Shown here piece after piece: positions 31,397 to 43,430 of a stretch of DNA of 47,991 nucleotides. The stretch's first letter is position 1, and each line of letters opens with the position of its first letter. A program made the translations under genes and the position numbers. Source of the DNA: Gnetum montanum (lineage: Eukaryota; Streptophyta; Gnetopsida; Gnetales; Gnetaceae); assembly GCA_015680685.1 (NCBI GenBank), contig MNCI01006084.1, forward strand, positions 1-47,991. Direction: 5' to 3'. The notes beneath the pieces were generated by a model. It saw nothing but the letters and a program-made list of their open reading frames with translations, had not been told where the DNA came from and searched no databases.

Positions 31397-32354
31397 TGAT
31401 GAGTGGTGAGGTACCCCTATGCTCAACCATACAAATCACAAGCATTCATGCACAATCTAGTCAAATTCCATGGACAGGACTAGTTGTGGCATCTAGGTCA
31501 TTATGCTCTAATCATAGTTCATTGTCTTTCCACTTAGATTAGTGGTAGCTTTGTCAAGTATGGTTTAGTCTACAGTGAGGCATATGATGTTGTATAATTT
31601 CTACACTACTCCTAATGATGGTAAATAGATGAATTAATTAAATGAATGAATGATAGAAAACAAGATCTAAACTAGCCTATGTGTAATGAGTACCCACACT
31701 TAATTATATGTACACGTTTTGGACTTTGTGAGGCTACTTCTAGGATTGCCAAGTGTATGTCACTAGTTATGCCAAATAATACACTTTTGGACTACCAAGT
31801 ATCTACACTTAAACGCTCATGATTAAGGCATATGCATTTTGCTTAATAATAAAAATAGGAAATAGTAATAAATGAAAACATTTAACTAAAGAAAGTAGTA
31901 AATAATTAAAGCAATAATCTAAGTGGATTCAGCAATGATGGGAGTAATCTTGATTTTTATTGCCAGTCATGTAATGTGTCCAAGTATGTCACACTCGAAC
32001 AAAGGTTTCATATCATTACAAACATCACATTGCAGGTATTTAGAAAATATTCTAACTCTAGAGATAAAAAACTACAAGAGCTCCACTACTCTAACTAAAA
32101 AACTATGAAATTGATGTCAAATTGGGACCCTAGGTGCTATATTTATAGGCTAGTGTATACCCCCAATGTTAAATACCTAATGTCACATCTAGACCTCAAC
32201 ATCGTGTACCCGATGTTGCAGCTCTAATGTTGCGTATCCAACGTCATGGATCTGACATCAAGGCACTGATAATAAGGCTCTAATACAAGGCTTTAATGTC
32301 AAGGCTTCAATAACAAGGCTTTGACATCAAGCCCAAGTAAATTATGACTCATCA
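31397..32354 (-). mobile_element. 3' LTR of element B
   Basis: 958 bp in minus orientation, tgatgagtgg...gactcatca. It is preceded by gatgt, the left target duplication. The U3 part (32,262-32,335) holds a minisatellite. On the internal side the minus strand reads cgtgggggta, a polypurine tract. The partner LTR is 36,780-37,720. Confidence 0.9.
32255..32340 (-). repeat. U3 minisatellite of element B, 3' LTR
   Basis: The words caaggctctaat, caaggctttaat, caaggcttcaat and caaggctttgac recur every 17-20 bp. The same array, with different copy content, lies in the partner LTR at about 37,580-37,700. Confidence 0.75.
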
Positions 32355-32397
32355 TACCCCCACGATTGAATGAAAACTTGTCCTCAAGTTAAACAAA

Positions 32398-32665
32398 NNN
32401 NNNNNNNNNNNNNNNNNNNNNNNNNNNNNNNNNNNNNNNNNNNNNNNNNNNNNNNNNNNNNNNNNNNNNNNNNNNNNNNNNNNNNNNNNNNNNNNNNNNN
32501 NNNNNNNNNNNNNNNNNNNNNNNNNNNNNNNNNNNNNNNNNNNNNNNNNNNNNNNNNNNNNNNNNNNNNNNNNNNNNNNNNNNNNNNNNNNNNNNNNNNN
32601 NNNNNNNNNNNNNNNNNNNNNNNNNNNNNNNNNNNNNNNNNNNNNNNNNNNNNNNNNNNNNNNNN
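32398..32665. other. Assembly gap (268 n) inside element B
   Basis: A run of 268 unknown bases falls in the 3' untranslated region of element B. In elements C (17,386-17,826) and A the matching interval is about 440 bp, so the gap length may be nominal. Confidence 0.9.
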
Positions 32666-34140
32666 GGGAAGGTTAACAAATAGGGTAAAATAGATAAGTG
32701 GTTCATTAAAGCTGAAAAAGTTTGACACAAGAAAATATTTGAAGAGGGTATAGGAATTCACAACAATAAAAAGGAAAGTTCACTGAAAAAATGTTATGAA
32801 GATGTGCACAATTGAATGTCATTGATGGGGTAAACAAAAGGATTTGATTATAAGAGTGTCTAAGAGTAAAGAACTTAACTAACCCAACCAAAATATTTTC
32901 AAGCGGGTCCTCCCCAAAGTAGGCATAGGTCTTTTATGCCCTTACATAACTTCAAACCAAAGAGTGTATGACTCCATGGATGATTAATGATTACAGAAGG
33001 TTAAGTACAAAAACCTAGAAGAAACTACCTAAGAATTCTGACACATCAAACCAAGACATTGAATAAGAACATGAAACCAATAGCAAGGTGAGACATGGAA
33101 AACATAGATGGTTGAGAGAGAGTGGAATGGAGTTTCTAATTAAGGTCACATGAAGTCCCTTATGGATTTTGTGGTTAAAGGACTTGATAGGATACATCCT
33201 TACTCCAAACTAAAACCAACCACATTTAGTGACTTCACATCATCATTCTAAGACCAGTTCATCCCTTGAGACACAAGAGTGCTCCCACAGAACAACCACC
33301 ATTCCTTATTAGAGAAAAATTAGGAAGTGAGGAAGGGCCTTAGTTAGAGGGGATGAGTCCCATAACTAGTGCTTATAGCCTATTTATTTTGTCTAAGGGA
33401 TATGCTTTGAATTTCCATTGTTTTTTTTTAAATGGGAATCACACCATGCAAAGACACATGCATTTACTTTTTTCAAGGGATGTACTTTGAATTCTCATTA
33501 TTTTTTTTATGAGAACCACATCATTCAAGGACTTATTCAACTTTTTTTTATTGGTGGATACAAAATGGTAAGAAATTCATGAAAACACACATGCACCTAG
33601 GAAAACAAAAAGGCACAAAGAATATCAAATCCTTTTGAAGCCACACCCTATTCAAACTTTTGAATCCTTCTCAATTCCAAAAAGTACCAAAGTCACAAAT
33701 TTATTAAAATTTTATTAATGAAAAAGGGACTACACATTTCCAAAATAAGGAAAATCATAGAGTTTGTGGATGGGTGGATGTCATGGACTCACTGCTTATT
33801 GCATGAAAAAGAAACCATTTCCTAATCATCTGTAACAAAATTCAAAGCCAAAAATGAGATACCAACAATCAAATAATAGAAATAGTACATACCACCATCT
33901 ATCAACGCATTACCGCTATACTTGGCACTTATTAACAAAAATTTAGAAAATCACACCAAAATAAAAGAAAATATAAAAGAAGGTGTAAAATATTTAAGAA
34001 ATAGAAAATGTACTAATGATGGTATAAAACAAAAATTTGAAAAGATTAATAACATGAAAACAAGAAGATGTAAAATAAAGAATGTGTAAAACAAGAAGAT
34101 GAAAAACACTTAAGAATCCTAAAGACTAGAATGGGGGTAA
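32666..34140 (-). mobile_element. Element B 3' untranslated region
   Basis: It is homologous to C (17,826-18,532 plus 41,488-41,900) and, inverted, to A (38,760-40,250). It has low-complexity poly-T and poly-A tracts near 33,420-33,550. No protein was recognised. The fact that three copies align shows that it is a regular part of the family. Confidence 0.8.
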
Positions 34141-34255
34141 CCCCCATGACTAAACATTTGGCCATGACAAGGATTAATAAGTGGATAATTGGGATCCATG
34201 AATCTATGAGACATTGATAATCATTCATGCCCTAGCCACTAGGTGTCTGTTGGTG

Positions 34256-34307
34256 GTGCAGTGGTTGGGTAGAAAAATCATGTGCAGTGGTTGGGTAGAA
34301 AAATCAT
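34256..34307. repeat. 26-bp perfect tandem duplication
   Basis: Two adjacent copies (34,256-34,281 and 34,282-34,307) of a segment starting gtgcagtggttgggtagaaa, identical by eye, near the point where gag of element B meets the 3' untranslated region. Confidence 0.9.
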
Positions 34308-36757
34308 TGGTCACACACTTGGTTGTTAAATGTATGGTGGGCTAGGGTATGAGGTGTGTGAACATTATGGATGGCTAGCCCATGATTGCACCCTTGATCA
34401 TGATATGGTATGCATGGATTTGTTTGTCTCCCCATGCTTGTAGATTCATTGGTTGGATTTGGGATTGGAGTACTAATGCATGGTGGTCCTTGTGTAGGCT
34501 TAGAGGATGGTGGTGGTGAAAAGGAAGGTGGTGCACTAGATTGGCATTGTGCAAGCCTGGATGATGTGGTGGCTCCATGCGTGGTTTACTTTGACTTATG
34601 GCCTTTCCTCTAAAAGGAGCATTTCCTATGTTGCGATTGATACCCACTGGTGTCAACATGTCTATGCACATGTGTAGCACAAGCATTATTCATTTGTTGA
34701 TATTGTGATGTGAAACCTTCCTGTGTCCTTGGTAGTGGCATATAATGAGGTGGATTATCAGAATATCGAGGGTAGGATGGATGGTAAGAGGCACAAGGTG
34801 GTGATCCTTCATGGGATGTCATGAATTGATGGTACTTAAGAGAGCAGTAGTGGTAATTAGAAGTAGAGGATGTAGAACTAGTTGGAGAAATAGGGTGTTG
34901 AACATACTATCCATGTGGTTTTGGTGGGTAGGAAGGATGTGGCTAATTTGGTGGTGGCCTTCTTTACAACTGTGGTTGTTGCTACTATAGTTGATGACTA
35001 TGTTGAGGTTGGTAATAAGTCTTTCTAGGATGGTACGATTGGTTGTGGGACTATCTATAATTACCTTGTGGGAGAGAAAATCTCTTGAGCATGTGATTTT
35101 GCATAAACTTTAGATTTAAGGCACCTACCCAATACTCCCATAGATGTAACAAGATTGGGAAATGGCCCTTTAGATGATCATATATGCAAATGTCACATCC
35201 ATTATCTTCGTTTATGGTTGAGTCTATAGCCTCACTTTCTTTAGCCATGTTTCCCTTTTGCTAAAAAGTGTTCTTAGTTGTTTCTTAGTTTTGTATCCTT
35301 TGTTTATTATAATTACCTAGCTTATTTTGCATGATCCTCTCCTTGATTATCTCAATTAGAGTTGTCACATTTTCATATATCCATTTGGACATCCTATTAA
35401 ACTTTTCTTCTAATTCATCAATAAACTCTTGTATTGGCAAGGTTTGTTGTGGGATCATCTTATCAAGATTAGTTTCATTCTCCTTACCATAGATCTGGAC
35501 CTCCTTCGAATGAAGAGTTGGGTCCCATTGATATTTCTCAACATTCTCCCATTTACATATCTCTCCTTCTTCTTTTGCCACATGCATTATTAATTCTTTG
35601 ATCTGATGGGCATGGAGCTCATATAATTACCCTGGGGCATACATCCCAAGGGTTTCTCTTGTTTCATTACGAAGTCCATCTATGAGGTGGAATAGTTTCC
35701 TTCCCTTAGAGAAGCCATGGCCTAGGCATCTATTAAATAAAGCATAATATCTATCTAATGCCACGTCCAAGGGTTCATGTTGTTCTTATTTCCACTCTTG
35801 AATCTGTCTCCTTAGGTTGGACACTCTTGCATAGGTTTGGTATTTCTCGTTGAAAAGTTCTAGAATTGTAGACCATCATCAAATTGAATTTGGTCTTAAT
35901 GATTAATACCACACTTCAGCTCTATCAATTAGTATCTTAGAAAAGAGCTTAAGCTTTTGCCATCCACTTTCAATGTTGTAGTAAGTACAGGCATCATGGA
36001 AGGCTTCTTAATGCTATTGTGGATCTGAATCATAGCCTCTTGTAAATTTAGAAATATTTTTCATGTTAAGCTTACATAAATGACTCTTTTTGCAATGCTT
36101 GCAAGATATCTTTACTACCTCTATGATTTGCATTAGGCTCTTGGTCGCCAAGAAGCGTTCATCATCATCAGACAAGTTGTGATGAAAATCTCTATTTGGT
36201 TGATGATGATGATTGGACTTTTGTTCATGTTGATGACCTTGAGTGTATTTGTGGATTCTACTTTTACTTTTCTTTCAATTCTTTAGTGGAGCTCTAGCTC
36301 TACACCTACGTTCATCTTTGTTAAAACTAGACATTGAAGGAGAAGAAGAAGATGAGGAACTGGAAGAATTGCCATGGCTTCTATGGTGTTCCTCAGGATC
36401 CCTTAATTTATCATTTCTTAGTTTTGAGGAGGTCTTAGGCCTTGAGGCTTCCCCTAGTCTAGAACCTGCATCATCTTCTCCAAGATTTTCTGCCTTAGGT
36501 GAATGTAGTTTTTAAGTGTCATCAGGGTGGTCATAATCATAAGAAATCCCTGCATAAGGTTGATCACTTCAATCTTCTTCATCATGTATCTCATTATTTC
36601 TCTAATGAATGTGTTCACTATATAATGCATAATCACTTCCATGTGAGAGAGACATTATTCTTGAATTATTGTTTGTGTGAGCTAAGAGTTTCTAAAAGAT
36701 GTATTGTTAATACCTTTACAATGATATGTATAATATAACTAATCTAGATAACTAGCA

Positions 36758-36779
36758 CCATCCCTAGCAATGGTGCCAA
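36758..36779 (-). promoter_or_regulatory. Primer-binding site of element B
   Basis: On the minus strand, ttggcaccattgctagggat follows the 5' LTR directly. It matches the tRNA-Asp-type site of Athila/Tat elements and the copy in element D. Confidence 0.8.
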
Positions 36780-37720
36780 TGATGAGTGATGAGGTACCCC
36801 TATGCTCAACCATATGAATCACAAGCATTCATGCATGATCTAATCAAATTTTATGGATGGGACTAGTTGTGGCATCTAGATCATTATGCTCTGATCACAA
36901 TTTGCTATCTTTCCACTTGGAGTAGTGGTAGCTTTGTCACATATGGTTTAGTCCAAAATGAGGTGTGTGATGTTATCTAATCTCTATGCTACTCCTGATG
37001 ATGGTAAAGAGATGAATTAATTAAACTAATGAATGATAGAAAACAAGATCTAAACTAGCCTATGTATGATGAATACTCACACTTAATTGTCCGTACATGT
37101 CTTGGATTTCATGAGGCTACTTCTAGGATTGCCAAGCATATGCCACTAGTTATGCCAAACAATACACTTCTAGATTACCAAGTATCTACACTTAAATGCT
37201 TTTGATTAAGGCATACGCATTTCACTTAATAATAGGAATAGTAAATGGTAATAAATGGAAATTTTTAACTAAAGAAAGTAGTAAATAATCTAAGTGGATG
37301 TTGCAATGATGAGATCAATCTCGATCTTTATTGCCAATCATGTAAATGTCCAAGTATGTCACACTCGAACAAAGATGTCATACAATTATGAACATCACAC
37401 TGCAAGCATTCAAAAAATATTCTAACTCTAGAGAAAAAAAACTACAAGAGCTCTGTTACTCTAACTAAAAAACTATGAAACTAATGCCAAATTGAGAGCC
37501 CATGCACTATATTTATAGGCCAACGTATACCCCTTGACATTAGATACCTGATGTCACATACCCAATGTTGCAACTTCGACATCGCATATCCAACATCAAG
37601 GCTCCAACATCAGGGCATCGATAACAAGGCTCTAATACAAGGCTTCAATGTCAAGGCTCTAATAATAAGGCTCCAATTTCAAGGCATTGATGTCAAGGAT
37701 AGGCAAATCATAAATCATCA
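36780..37720 (-). mobile_element. 5' LTR of element B
   Basis: 941 bp in minus orientation, tgatgagtga...aaatcatca, followed by gatgc, the right target duplication. It carries the U3 minisatellite (about 37,580-37,700). By eye it is roughly 85-90 percent identical to the 3' LTR over the first 200 bp. Confidence 0.9.
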
Positions 37721-38690
37721 GATGCCAACGAGATGATGGAATAATTGTTAGAATGGAGGGATGTCAATCATGGATTCAAACACTGGAATCCTTTGACATT
37801 TGGGGCATTGATTTCATAGGTTCCATCACACCCATGTCAAATGGAAAGATGTACATCATAGTTTTTGTTGACTATTGTAAGAAAATGGGTAGAAATAATA
37901 GCTGTCATTAACTATACATCTTCTATTGCTACTTGGTTTGTACAAAAAAATGTTGTAAATAGGTCTGGTATGCCACATCCATTAATTTTTAATAATGGAA
38001 CTCACTTTACAAGCATTACTTTTCGAAACCTCATGCAATGCTTGGGGGTTGAACATTAATTCATAACACCCTGCCACCCCCAAGCTAATGGTCAAGCTAA
38101 GGTTACCAATAAGGAAATTATAAGGATTCTAACAAGAACTATTAGAAAATATAGGAAAGACTGGAGCACAAAACTCAACAATGCCCTTTGGGCCTACCAC
38201 TTAACATGGAAAATTCTTATAGGCTATTCTCCCTATGAGCTTGTGTACCAAAAATTACCAACACATCCTATTCAATCTGAGCTTTATACACTTTCAACAA
38301 CCTGTGACCTTGACATTGACTTGATTCTAGAAAAAAAAGAAAGAATAATGAATTTCAACCTGCTGGATGAAAATCAATTGGTAGCCCTATCGTCTAACAA
38401 GTTGCACAAGGCCTACAATAAAAAAATGTCATGACCTTAAAATCAGAATAGTCAAATTTCAATCAAGAGATAAGTTTCTCTACTACAACCCCACAAACAT
38501 ACCTCAATGAACTAAGTTTTAAACATTGTGGGAAGGACCTTACATCCTTTATGAAACTTTTCCTTCTAGGGTCATGATGATCTACAAACTTAAGAGCCTA
38601 AACAAGAAACAACTGGTCAACATCCAATAAATCAAACCTTTCCATGAGCATAAGCCAACAAATACAATAAATGCCTCATCGAATGGACAA
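37721..38690 (+). pseudogene. Element A integrase core and C-terminus
   Basis: The integrase resumes after element B. FDIWGIDFIGS (first catalytic Asp, about 37,790), the frame 37,865-38,059 with NNGTHFTSITF (second Asp position, here N), and CHPQANGQAKVTNKEI (third position, Glu replaced by Lys) follow. The C-terminal part has FQSRDKFLYYN and LWEGPYILYE, the usual GPY-type module, ending near 38,690. Two of the three DDE residues are lost, so the enzyme would be inactive even without the insertion. Confidence 0.88.
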
Positions 38691-40661
38691 CCATGCTCCA
38701 TATTTTAGATCTCCTCCTTTAAACTTAGTCATGGGAAAGATGGTCATCCATGCTAACCATATAAGTGGCTCCTTTGTTTTTCAGTTTTTTGTTTTACATA
38801 TTTTTTTTTTTTTTACACATCTTTTTTTTTTACAACTTTTCTAGTTTTTATTTTAGATCATCATTAGTACATTTGCCATTTCTTGAATATTTTACACTTT
38901 CTTTTATATTTTATTTTATTTTAATCTAGTGTGATTTTCTAACTTTTGTTAATAAGTGCTAGGAATAATGGTAATGTGTTGATTGATGATGGTATGTACT
39001 ATTTTTTTATTGGTGTTTGATTTCTGACTTTGAATTTCATCATAAATGATTAGGACATGGTTTCCTTTTCATGCAATAGGCAGTGAGTCCACAACATCCA
39101 TCCATCCACAAACTCTATGATTTTCTTTATTCTAGAAATATGCAATCCCTTTTTCATTAATAAAACTTTAACAAATTTGTAACTTTGGTAGTTTTTGGAA
39201 TTGGGAAGGATTCAAAGGTTTGGATATGGTGTGGCTTCAAGGGGATTCAAGATTCTTTATGCCTTTCTATTTGCCTAGGTGCATGTGTGTTTTCATATAT
39301 TTCTTACCATTCTGTGTCAACCAATAAAAGGAAGTTGAATAGGTCTTTGCATGGTATGGTTCTCATAAGAAAAAAAATGATGAGAATTCAAAACACATCC
39401 CTCAAATAAAATAAATGCTTACATATTTTCATGGTGTGGTTTCCATTTAAAAAAAACATGATGGAAATTCAAAGCACATCCTTAGACAAAATAAATAGGC
39501 TACAAGAACTGGTTATGGGACTAGTCCTCTTTAACTAAGGCCCTTCCTCACTTTCTACTTCTCTTTTCTTATCTAATAAGGAATGATGATTGTTCTGTGG
39601 GACCACTCTTGTGTCTCAGTGAAGGGAGTAGTCTTAGAATATTGATGCAAAGTCACTAAATGTGGTTGGTTTTGGTCTAGACTAAGGATGGATTGTATCA
39701 AGTTATTTAACTATAAAATCCACAAGGGACTTCATGTGACCTTAATTAGGAACTCCATTCCACTCTCTCTTTCATCCATCTATGCTTTCCATGTCTCACC
39801 TCACTACCAGTTTCATGTTCTTGTTCGATGTCCTACTTTGATGTGTCAAAATTCTTAGTTAGTTCTTCTGGGTTTTTGCACTTAACCTTCTATAATCATT
39901 AATCATCCACGAAGCCCATGGACTCTTTAGTTTGAAGTTATGGAAGGGCATAAAAGGCCTGTGCCTACTTTGGGAAGGACCCACTTGCATATCTTTTGGT
40001 TAGGTTAGTTAAGTTCTTTACCCTTAGACACTCTTACAATCAAATTCTTTTTGTTTATCCCATCAATGACATCCAATTGTGCATATCTTTGGAACATTTT
40101 TCAATGAACTTTCATTTTTATTGTTGTGAATTCTTACACCCTCTTTAAATATTTTCCTTATGTTGAACTTTCTTCAAATTTAATGGGCTGCTTATTTATT
40201 TTACTCTATTTGTTAGTCTTCCCACTAACACTACTCAAGGAACGAGTGTAACCACCAACAAAACAAGGCATTTAACCACTATGTGTTACACATTGCATAA
40301 TAATTCATGATTCTATTGTGATTGTAGTGGGAAGCATGGATTGGAACTAGGACTATCTTCATTGAGGATGATGTAGCAGTACCACATAATGAGGATCATT
40401 CATGAGTATTGGATCTTCTCTCTCATTCTTTAGCTACCAGGTGTTGGATGTTAGTGTTGTCCAAGGTGTTCCCTTCTCTTATCATGGACACCCAATTTTG
40501 TAAAGATTGTATCTCTATACACTTGGGCACTCAGATTCTATTATTCCATTGGAGGCAGTTTGTATGTCATTCAATAATCCCATACCTACCCAATATTTTG
40601 TAAAGAACTTGTTCCTTCTCTTCTTCACTCAAGGACAAGTTTTCATTTAGTTGTGGAGCTA
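38691..40661 (+). mobile_element. Element A 3' untranslated region and polypurine tract
   Basis: About 2 kb lie between integrase and 3' LTR. T-rich runs occur at 38,780-38,900. The remainder is the reverse complement of the matching regions in B and C. Athila elements often have an env-like ORF here, and none was recognised. The bases ttgtggagcta just before 40,662 are the polypurine tract. Confidence 0.8.
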
Positions 40662-41487
40662 TGATGAATCACATTCTTTCATTTGCTCCAATGTTTAAGC
40701 CCATATGTGATGTCAGGTATCTGATGTTGGGGGTATATGCTAGCCTATAAATATAATGCCTAGGCTCCCGATTGGCATCAATTTTTTGTAGTTTCTAGTT
40801 AGAGTAGTAAAGCTCTTATAGTTTATTTTCTCAAGAGTTAGAATATTTTTTGTAGTTTTTCTTAAGAGTGATCATAGAAGGAGTCTAAATGTGTATGATT
40901 TTTTGTTCAAACACTAATGTACCTAAGTGCAACAATGTGATAGGAATAAAAACAAACTTTTTTGACAATCCTTGAAGCACTGAGAATAGATTAATGTTTC
41001 TTTTAATGCACTTTACTTTACTGCATTTCAATTAAGCAATTAATTTCCAGTTGTTAATGAACACAAGCATGAACACTTCGAGCATACATATAGTACTTGG
41101 GAACCTAGAAACACTTAATGTTTGGTAGACCAACAACACTATATGTGTTTAGGATGTATCTAGGAAAGTGGGGCGGTTACTTGTGTTAGGCTAGTTAGGC
41201 AATAAATGAATTAGATCTTAAATTACTCTACCTTTCATTCGTATTGTAGGTGATTAAAACTTATAAAACATAAGATGAGAAAAATCATGTGCCTTAATTA
41301 CACTTAAACCATACCCTTGAGCCTCACAAGTGTAGTTGGGAAGACAACAAACATTCTCAACATCCATTTCACTTCCTAGAAGAACTAGTGTACTAGAGAA
41401 CTATAGGTCCACAGAATTCAACTCGATCATGCGTAAATGCTTAAGTGATTCATATGGTTGGACATAGGGGTACCTCACCGCTCATCA
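40662..41487 (+). mobile_element. 3' LTR of element A
   Basis: 826 bp, tgatgaatca...ccgctcatca, with TATAAATA at 40,746-40,753. It is followed by tatgg, matching catgg before the 5' LTR with one transition. Confidence 0.9.
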
Positions 41488-41990
41488 TATGGGAAACATA
41501 TCCTTCTAGTCTCATAACTAGTTCTTATAGTCCTCTTATTCTTTTCTAAGGGGTGTGCTTTGAATTCCCATCATTTTTTTTATCAAAACCACACCATGCA
41601 AAGACTTATTCAACTTTCTTTTATTGGTCAACACGAAATAGTAAGAAATCCATGAAAACACACATGCACCCAAGTAAGCAAAAAGGCACAAAGAATATTG
41701 AATCTCCTTGAAATCACACCTTGTTCAAACCTTTGAATTCTTTATAAATTTAAAAACTACCAAAGTCACAAATTCATTATAGTTTTATTAATAAAAAAGG
41801 GACTGCACATTTCCAAAACAAGGAAAACCAAAGATTTTTTGGATGGGTGAATGTTGTGGACTCATTGCCTATTACATGAGAAAGAAAACATGTTCCAATT
41901 GTAGGGCCACCAATCGATTTTCATATAGCAAATTGAGATTCATTAATCTTTCTTTTTGTGCTAGACTCAAGTCAAGGTCAAGGTCATAGG
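41488..41990 (-). mobile_element. Element C 3' untranslated region, proximal part
   Basis: It continues the sequence broken at 18,532. In element B the words agttagagggga and cataactagtgc are close together, whereas in C they lie on the two sides of element A. It aligns with 33,350-33,830. Confidence 0.8.
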
Positions 41991-42900
41991 CTGTTGAAAG
42001 TGTACAGAGCTCAAATTGAATAGAAAGTATTAGTAATTTTTTGTACACAAGCTCATAGGGAGAATAGCCTATAGGAATTTTCCATGTTAAGTGGTAGGCC
42101 TAAAGTGCATCGTTGAGTTTCATGCTCTAGTCATTCCTATATTTACTAACAATTCTTGTTAGAATCCTTGTGATTTCCTTATTGGTAACCTCAGCTTGAC
42201 CATTGGCTTGGGGGTGGTATGGTGTTATGAGTTTATGTTTAACCCCCAAACATTGCATGATCTTTTGAAAACTAATGCTTATAAAGTGAGTTCCATTATC
42301 AAAAATTAATTCACATGGCACACCTTACAAAATTTTGTTGTACAAACTGAGTAGCAGTAGAAGATGTATTATTGATGACGACTGTTACTTCTACCCATTT
42401 CTTACAATAGTCAATAGTGACTATGATGTACACCTTTCCATTTAACATGGGTGTGATGGAACCCATAAAATCAATGCCCTATATGTTGAAGGGTTCCAGT
42501 GGTTCAATCCATTGTTGAGATCTCTCCATTTGAGCAGTCATTCCACCATCTCGTTGGTAGCATTCACAAAAGTGGGCATATTGATGAGCATCTCTGAAGA
42601 TTGTTGGCCAATAATACCTTGCCATCAAGATTTTAATGGTCATGCATCTCTTAGCATAGTGGCCCCCACAAGGACCTTCATAAGTATCTTGGAGAACATG
42701 TAGTTGATCAACATCAAGAACAAACCATCAGACTAGCCATTGATACACACCTTGTAGAGGTGTCCATTGATTTCCATGAAGTGTTTTACTTAGTCAAGAA
42801 ACTATTGTTTCTTCTGGTGGTCTAAACTTTATGACATCTCTTGCGTAAGAAGATAGGTGAGAATGCCATCATATCATTTAAGCTCATTGGGCAATTATTC
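41991..42900 (-). pseudogene. Element C integrase
   Basis: On the minus strand, the frame 42,321-42,127 has IFDNGTHFISISF (second catalytic Asp kept) and YHPQANGQAEVTNKEI (catalytic Glu kept), followed by the region ending in AYHLTWKIPIGYSPYELVY-like sequence. Upstream, DYCKKWVEV and the N-terminal zinc-binding HEGPCGGHYA-like block near 42,660-42,690 are seen. Stops and indels break it, but its catalytic residues are better kept than in element A. Confidence 0.85.
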
Positions 42901-43430
42901 AGTTATAGCCCCACCAAAGAGGAGTTCATCAAGAAATTAATAAGATAATGAGCTTTCTTCCTCTTTGTTGTTCCATCACAACTAAGACAAGTGATCAACA
43001 ACAACATTCTCAATTACCTTTCAATCTACCATCATAAGATCAAATTCCTGTAAGATCACCAACCACCATATGACACGAGGGCTTACCATTGACTTATTCA
43101 TCAGAACGCAAATGGCACTATGATCCATGTGCACAAGCACCTTGTATCCAAGCACATAATGCATGAAATTTTCTAAATCAAACACCACTACCATCAATTC
43201 TTTTTCTATGGTGGTGTAGTCCAGTTATGCACTGACAATGCTTTGGCTAGCATAGTGGATGTAATATGGATGATTCTTGTCATCCATCTGCACAAGCATA
43301 GCTTCCAAGGCATAATTTGATGCATCCATCATAACATGAAATGGTTTGGACCAATTAGGTGTTTGTAGGATTGGAGTTTCCACAATTTTTTTTTAGTTAC
43401 TAGAATTCTTTTGACATTTATTGGTCTAGA
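42901..43430 (-). pseudogene. Element C RNase H
   Basis: On the minus strand, MDASNYALEAMLVQ (near 43,330-43,290), TTIEKELMVVVFDLENF (near 43,210-43,160) and VHMDHSAICV (near 43,130-43,100) match Ty3/gypsy RNase H. The frame has several breaks. Confidence 0.78.

Larger units (their letters stand above)
34141..36779 (-). pseudogene. gag: Element B gag-only internal region
   Basis: The reading on the minus strand begins after the primer site. Gag remnants include VAKEEGEICKWENVEKYQWDP and SKEVQI (35,587-35,285), homologous to the Lys/Glu segment of element A's gag, then a frame 35,248-35,051 and Pro/His/Gln/Tyr-rich pieces (34,822-34,610). After the gag the sequence passes directly into the 3' untranslated region. 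No protease, RT, RNase H or integrase motif is present. Element B therefore is non-autonomous and would depend on enzymes of relatives such as A, C or D. A 26-bp tandem duplication lies at 34,256-34,307. Confidence 0.8.

Noticed and set aside
32255-32340. Regularly spaced repeats that might be taken for a CRISPR-like array
   Set aside because: The units are short, degenerate and contiguous, and lie in an LTR of a plant retrotransposon. The genome is eukaryotic.
32370-32761. Open frames through the run of n
   Set aside because: They are artefacts of translating unknown bases.
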